A stretch of DNA of 64,000 nt, from contig NZ_CP132932.1 of the NCBI RefSeq assembly GCF_040358985.1, positions 3,162,001 through 3,226,000 on the forward strand. The letters are read 5' to 3'. The first letter of the stretch is position 1; the number at the start of each line of letters is the position of its first letter. The notes beneath the pieces were generated by a model. That model was given only the letters and a program-made list of their open reading frames with translations. It was not told the origin of the DNA and did no database searches. This document shows, piece by piece, positions 61,307-64,000 of the stretch. The translations under genes were made by a program, and so were the position numbers. Source of the DNA: Tunturibacter empetritectus. GTDB lineage: Bacteria > Acidobacteriota > Terriglobia > Terriglobales > Acidobacteriaceae.

Positions 61307-63112
61307 ATGTTGCGGTTTATTGGCAGTCTAATTCGGCCTTATCGCGGCACGCTGGTGGGGATCTTTCTGGCGATGCTGGTGGAGACGGTGATGAGTCTTG
61401 CGACGCCGTGGCCGCTGAAGATCATTCTGGATAATGTGGTGGGCGATCATAAGATGGCTCCGTGGCTGCACCGGTTGATTGGGCCGCTGCTGGATAGTGG
61501 GGCGAGGCTGCATGAGTCGAGGCTGCATGTGGCGGCGCTGGCGGCGTTAGCGTTTGTGGTGATTTCGCTGTTGGGTGCGGTGGCTTCTTATATTGACAAC
61601 TACTATACGGAGAGTGTGGGCCAGTGGGTGGCGCATGATCTGCGGATGAAGATGTATGAGCATCTGCAGCGGCTTTCGCTGGGGTACTACAACACGCATG
61701 CTACGGGAACGATTCTGAGCACGATTACGGCGGATATTCAGACGATTGAGGGGTTTGCTTCGTCTTCGACTTTGAACATTCTGGTGGATCTGCTGACGAT
61801 TGTCTGCATGCTGGGGTTGATGTTCTGGCTGAACTGGGACTTCACATTGATTGCTGTGGGGGTGACGCCGTTTCTGCTGCTGTTTGTTTCGCGGTTCAAG
61901 AAGGCGGTGAAGAAGGCGACGCATGAGGTTCGGAAGGAGCAGAGCGAGATTGTTGCGGTGGTGCAGCAGGGGCTGGAATCGATCCAGGCGGTGAAGGCGT
62001 TTGGGCAGGAGGAGACGGAGCAGGCGCAGTTGAAGCTGGTGAGCCAGGCGACGGTGAGCGCGGCGTTGAAGGCGAGGAGCGTGAAGGCGCTGCTGTCGCC
62101 GGTGGTGACGATTACGGTGGCGTTGTGCACGGCGGTGGTGCTATGGCGCGGGGCGGCGTTGATTCTGGCGAAGACGATGACGGTGGGAGAACTGACGGTG
62201 TATCTGGCTTACCTGGCGAAGTTCTTCAAGCCGGTGAAGGACCTGGCGACGACGACGAATGCGGTGGCGCAGGCGGCGGTGGGGGCGGAGCGGATTCGGG
62301 AGATTCTGGAGACGGACACGATTATTCCGGAGAAAGAGGATGGGCTTGCGCCGGAGACGGTGGCGGGGGCGATTGAGTTTGAGCATGCGGCGTTTGGGTA
62401 TGATCCGGAGACTCCGATTTTGACGGATGTGAGCTTCAAGATTGGGGCCGGGCAGTTTGTCGGGATTGTGGGGCCGACTGGGAGTGGGAAGTCGACGGTG
62501 GTGAGTTTGATTCCGCGGTTTTACGATGTGCAGTCGGGGGTGGTGAAGATTGATGGTGAGGATGTGCGGGGGTACAAGTTGAAGTCGCTACGCGACAAGA
62601 TTGGGTATGTGCTGCAGGACACCGTACTGTTTCGCGGGACGATCTCAGAGAATATTGCGTTTGGGCGTCCAGCGGCTACGAAGGAAGAGGTGATTGCGGC
62701 GGCTAAGCTGGCGAATGCGGATGAGTTTATTGCGAAGATGCCGCGGGGGTACGAGACGATGGTGGGGGAGCGGGGATCGACGCTGTCGGGCGGGCAGAGG
62801 CAGAGGATTGGGATTGCGCGGGTGATGGTAAGGAACAGCCCGATTCTGCTTCTGGATGAGCCGACGGCGGCGCTGGACAGCGAGTCGGAGAAGCTGGTGA
62901 TCGATGCGCTGGAAAAGTTGATGGAGGGAAGGACGGTGATTGCGATTGCTCATCGGTTGAGTACGATTCGGGATGCGAATCAGATTATTGTGATCGACGG
63001 CGGTGTGGTGGCGGAGAATGGGACGCATGAGGAGTTGATGGCGGTGAATGGGATCTATGCGGCGCTGCATCGGACGCAGTTCGACGGAGGGCTGGACAAG
63101 GTGACGGCGTAG
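61307..63112 (+). CDS. ABC transporter, fused permease and ATPase (MsbA/ABCB type)
   Basis: 601 residues from the ATG at 61307. The N-terminal six-helix ABC_membrane domain (about 15-310) is followed by the ATPase: Walker A GPTGSGKST with K395, Q-loop GYVLQDTVLFRG, signature LSGGQRQRIGIARV, Walker B ILLLDEPTAALD, and the His switch IAHRLST. It acts as a homodimer exporter at the inner membrane. Lipid, peptide or drug substrates are all possible. An ATG at 61262 would add 15 residues; the later start fits the usual family start MLRFIGSLIRPY. A PLD-like gene follows 83 bases later. Confidence 0.93.
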   Translation: MLRFIGSLIRPYRGTLVGIFLAMLVETVMSLATPWPLKIILDNVVGDHKMAPWLHRLIGPLLDSGARLHESRLHVAALAALAFVVISLLGAVASYIDNYYTESVGQWVAHDLRMKMYEHLQRLSLGYYNTHATGTILSTITADIQTIEGFASSSTLNILVDLLTIVCMLGLMFWLNWDFTLIAVGVTPFLLLFVSRFKKAVKKATHEVRKEQSEIVAVVQQGLESIQAVKAFGQEETEQAQLKLVSQATVSAALKARSVKALLSPVVTITVALCTAVVLWRGAALILAKTMTVGELTVYLAYLAKFFKPVKDLATTTNAVAQAAVGAERIREILETDTIIPEKEDGLAPETVAGAIEFEHAAFGYDPETPILTDVSFKIGAGQFVGIVGPTGSGKSTVVSLIPRFYDVQSGVVKIDGEDVRGYKLKSLRDKIGYVLQDTVLFRGTISENIAFGRPAATKEEVIAAAKLANADEFIAKMPRGYETMVGERGSTLSGGQRQRIGIARVMVRNSPILLLDEPTAALDSESEKLVIDALEKLMEGRTVIAIAHRLSTIRDANQIIVIDGGVVAENGTHEELMAVNGIYAALHRTQFDGGLDKVTA

Positions 63113-63195
63113 ATGTGGATAGTTGTGTTGGGCGGTGAAAGGCTGTAGAAGAGATCAACGCCGGTTCCTGAAATTAGCAGTTGAGGGAAGAGACT

Positions 63196-64000
63196 ATGTC
63201 GCGCTCAGTGATTGTTTTACCTGATGATTCTGCTCAACCGATTCTGGACGCTATTCATGGGGCGAAGGAGTCGATCCGGGTAAAGATGTTTGTGTTTTCG
63301 GATCCGACTTTGTTGCAGGCTGTGATGGAGGCACATCAGCGTGGGGTGAACGTGCGGGTGATGCTGAATCCGGAGAGGCGGGATGGCGAGAAGGAGAACG
63401 GCGAGTCGCGGATTGCGTTGACGGACGCGGGGATCGAGGTGCTGGATAGCAATCCGTGCTTCGACCTGACGCATGAGAAGTCGATGGTGATCGATGACCG
63501 GATGGCGTTTGTGGAGTCACTGAACTGGGAGACGAAGAATCTTACCGAGACGCGGGACTATGCGATTGTGACGACGCATAAGCACGAGGTCGAAGAGGTG
63601 ATGGAGTGCTTTGACGCGGACTGGAAACGGGAGGAGTTCAAGGCGGGAGATCACTCTCACCTGATCTGGTGTATCGGCAATGGGCGGCAGCGCCTGGGGC
63701 AGTTGATCGATGAGGCGAAGGAGTCGCTGTGGCTGCAGAATGAGCGATACCAGGATCCGACGATCATTGAACACCTGGTGAGGGCGAATCAGCGGGGGGT
63801 GAAGGTTCATATTATGGCGCGGCCTCCGCACAAGCTGAAGAAGGACAAGTTGATTGAGGGTGTGAGCGGGCTGAGGGTGTTGGAAGATATTGGCGTAAAG
63901 ATTCACAAGCTGAAGCATATTAAGCTGCATGCGAAGCTGTTGCTGGCCGATGATGCGCGGGCGATCATTGGGTCGATCAATCTTGCGCCGGGGAGCTTTG
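63196..64000 (+). CDS. phospholipase-D-like protein (partial, cut by window edge)
   Basis: 268 codons from the ATG at 63196 are open to the right edge. Two HKD sites are visible: H93-x-K95-x4-D100 (LTHEKSMVID) and H245-x-K247-x4-D252 (KLHAKLLLAD), each followed by the usual Ser-Asn pair (ESLNWE, GSINLA). Two HKD motifs within one chain fit cardiolipin synthase-like or phospholipase D-like enzymes; the lack of N-terminal membrane helices fits a soluble or peripheral member better than classical Cls. The ATG has a GGGAAG ribosome site. The C-terminus lies outside the window. Confidence 0.88.
   Translation, partial: MSRSVIVLPDDSAQPILDAIHGAKESIRVKMFVFSDPTLLQAVMEAHQRGVNVRVMLNPERRDGEKENGESRIALTDAGIEVLDSNPCFDLTHEKSMVIDDRMAFVESLNWETKNLTETRDYAIVTTHKHEVEEVMECFDADWKREEFKAGDHSHLIWCIGNGRQRLGQLIDEAKESLWLQNERYQDPTIIEHLVRANQRGVKVHIMARPPHKLKKDKLIEGVSGLRVLEDIGVKIHKLKHIKLHAKLLLADDARAIIGSINLAPGSF

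Overview
The window is a piece of chromosome, about 60% G+C by eye, almost certainly from an Acidobacteriota member of the Terriglobia (the Granulicella / Edaphobacter / Terriglobus group). The pointers are a 1309-residue Oar-type TonB-dependent receptor with an N-terminal carboxypeptidase-regulatory-like domain, the lineage-type proteins DUF6677, DUF1844, DUF3467 and DUF2277, a large Pro/Ala-rich IF-2, and dense short intergenic repeats. No phage, plasmid, transposase or CRISPR array is visible. The assignment is inference from family content, not a database result.

Layout. 1-1.0 kb: an ECF sigma factor and its anti-sigma factor (cut by the left edge), translationally coupled. 1.1-6.2 kb (+): coaD, an aspartate-type aminotransferase, then GDP-mannose precursor genes (mannose-1-phosphate guanylyltransferase, phosphomannomutase/phosphoglucomutase) and a HAD phosphatase. 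6.2-8.2 kb: a noncoding stretch, a small membrane protein, kdsB (whose conserved start lacks a usual start codon) and a CAU tRNA. 8.4-12.3 kb (+): an S41-family protein that has lost both catalytic residues, then penicillin-binding protein 1A. 12.2-15.7 kb (-): ribF, an MBL-fold hydrolase, DUF1844 and ygfZ, tightly packed. 15.7-25 kb (+): a secreted HExxH protein, MTA phosphorylase, PfkB kinase, a GT-C glycosyltransferase, then a murein group (dapF-like, ldcA, mpl) and a PlsC acyltransferase.

24.9-33 kb (-): SPOR protein, slipin, small outer-membrane barrel, NfeD, TPR protein, glycosyltransferase, DUF3467, tRNA-Leu and two small membrane proteins, mostly with 4-base overlaps. 33.3-35.6 kb: an accessory-looking TetR / NAD(P)-binding protein pair sharing an operator region, a compact inverted-repeat element and a cupin. 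35.8-38.1 kb: an M24 peptidase and a FkbM methyltransferase. 38.2-43.8 kb (-): the rimP-nusA-infB transcription/translation operon, with a possible leader terminator. 44.2-46 kb (+): guaB and DUF2277. 46.2-51.6 kb (-): GNAT, ArnT-like transferase, nrnA, rbfA, DUF503 (ylxP), DUF202. 51.8-60.1 kb (+): an octaheme cytochrome, M3 peptidase and the Oar-type receptor. 60.2 kb to the end: a lone eutC, an ABC exporter and a phospholipase-D-like protein cut by the right edge.

Most genes serve the cell envelope (murein synthesis and recycling, Kdo and mannose activation, lipid acylation, membrane glycosyltransferases, secreted peptidases) or core translation. The most unusual signals are: (1) a three-copy structured element (near 46.0, 55.8 and 60.1 kb), each directly after a + strand stop codon, whose first hairpin shows compensatory base changes; (2) two enzyme-family proteins lacking their catalytic residues (S41 Ser to Gly and Lys to Glu; DapF both Cys to Ser); and (3) a 121-bp nested inverted-repeat element at 34.9-35.0 kb.
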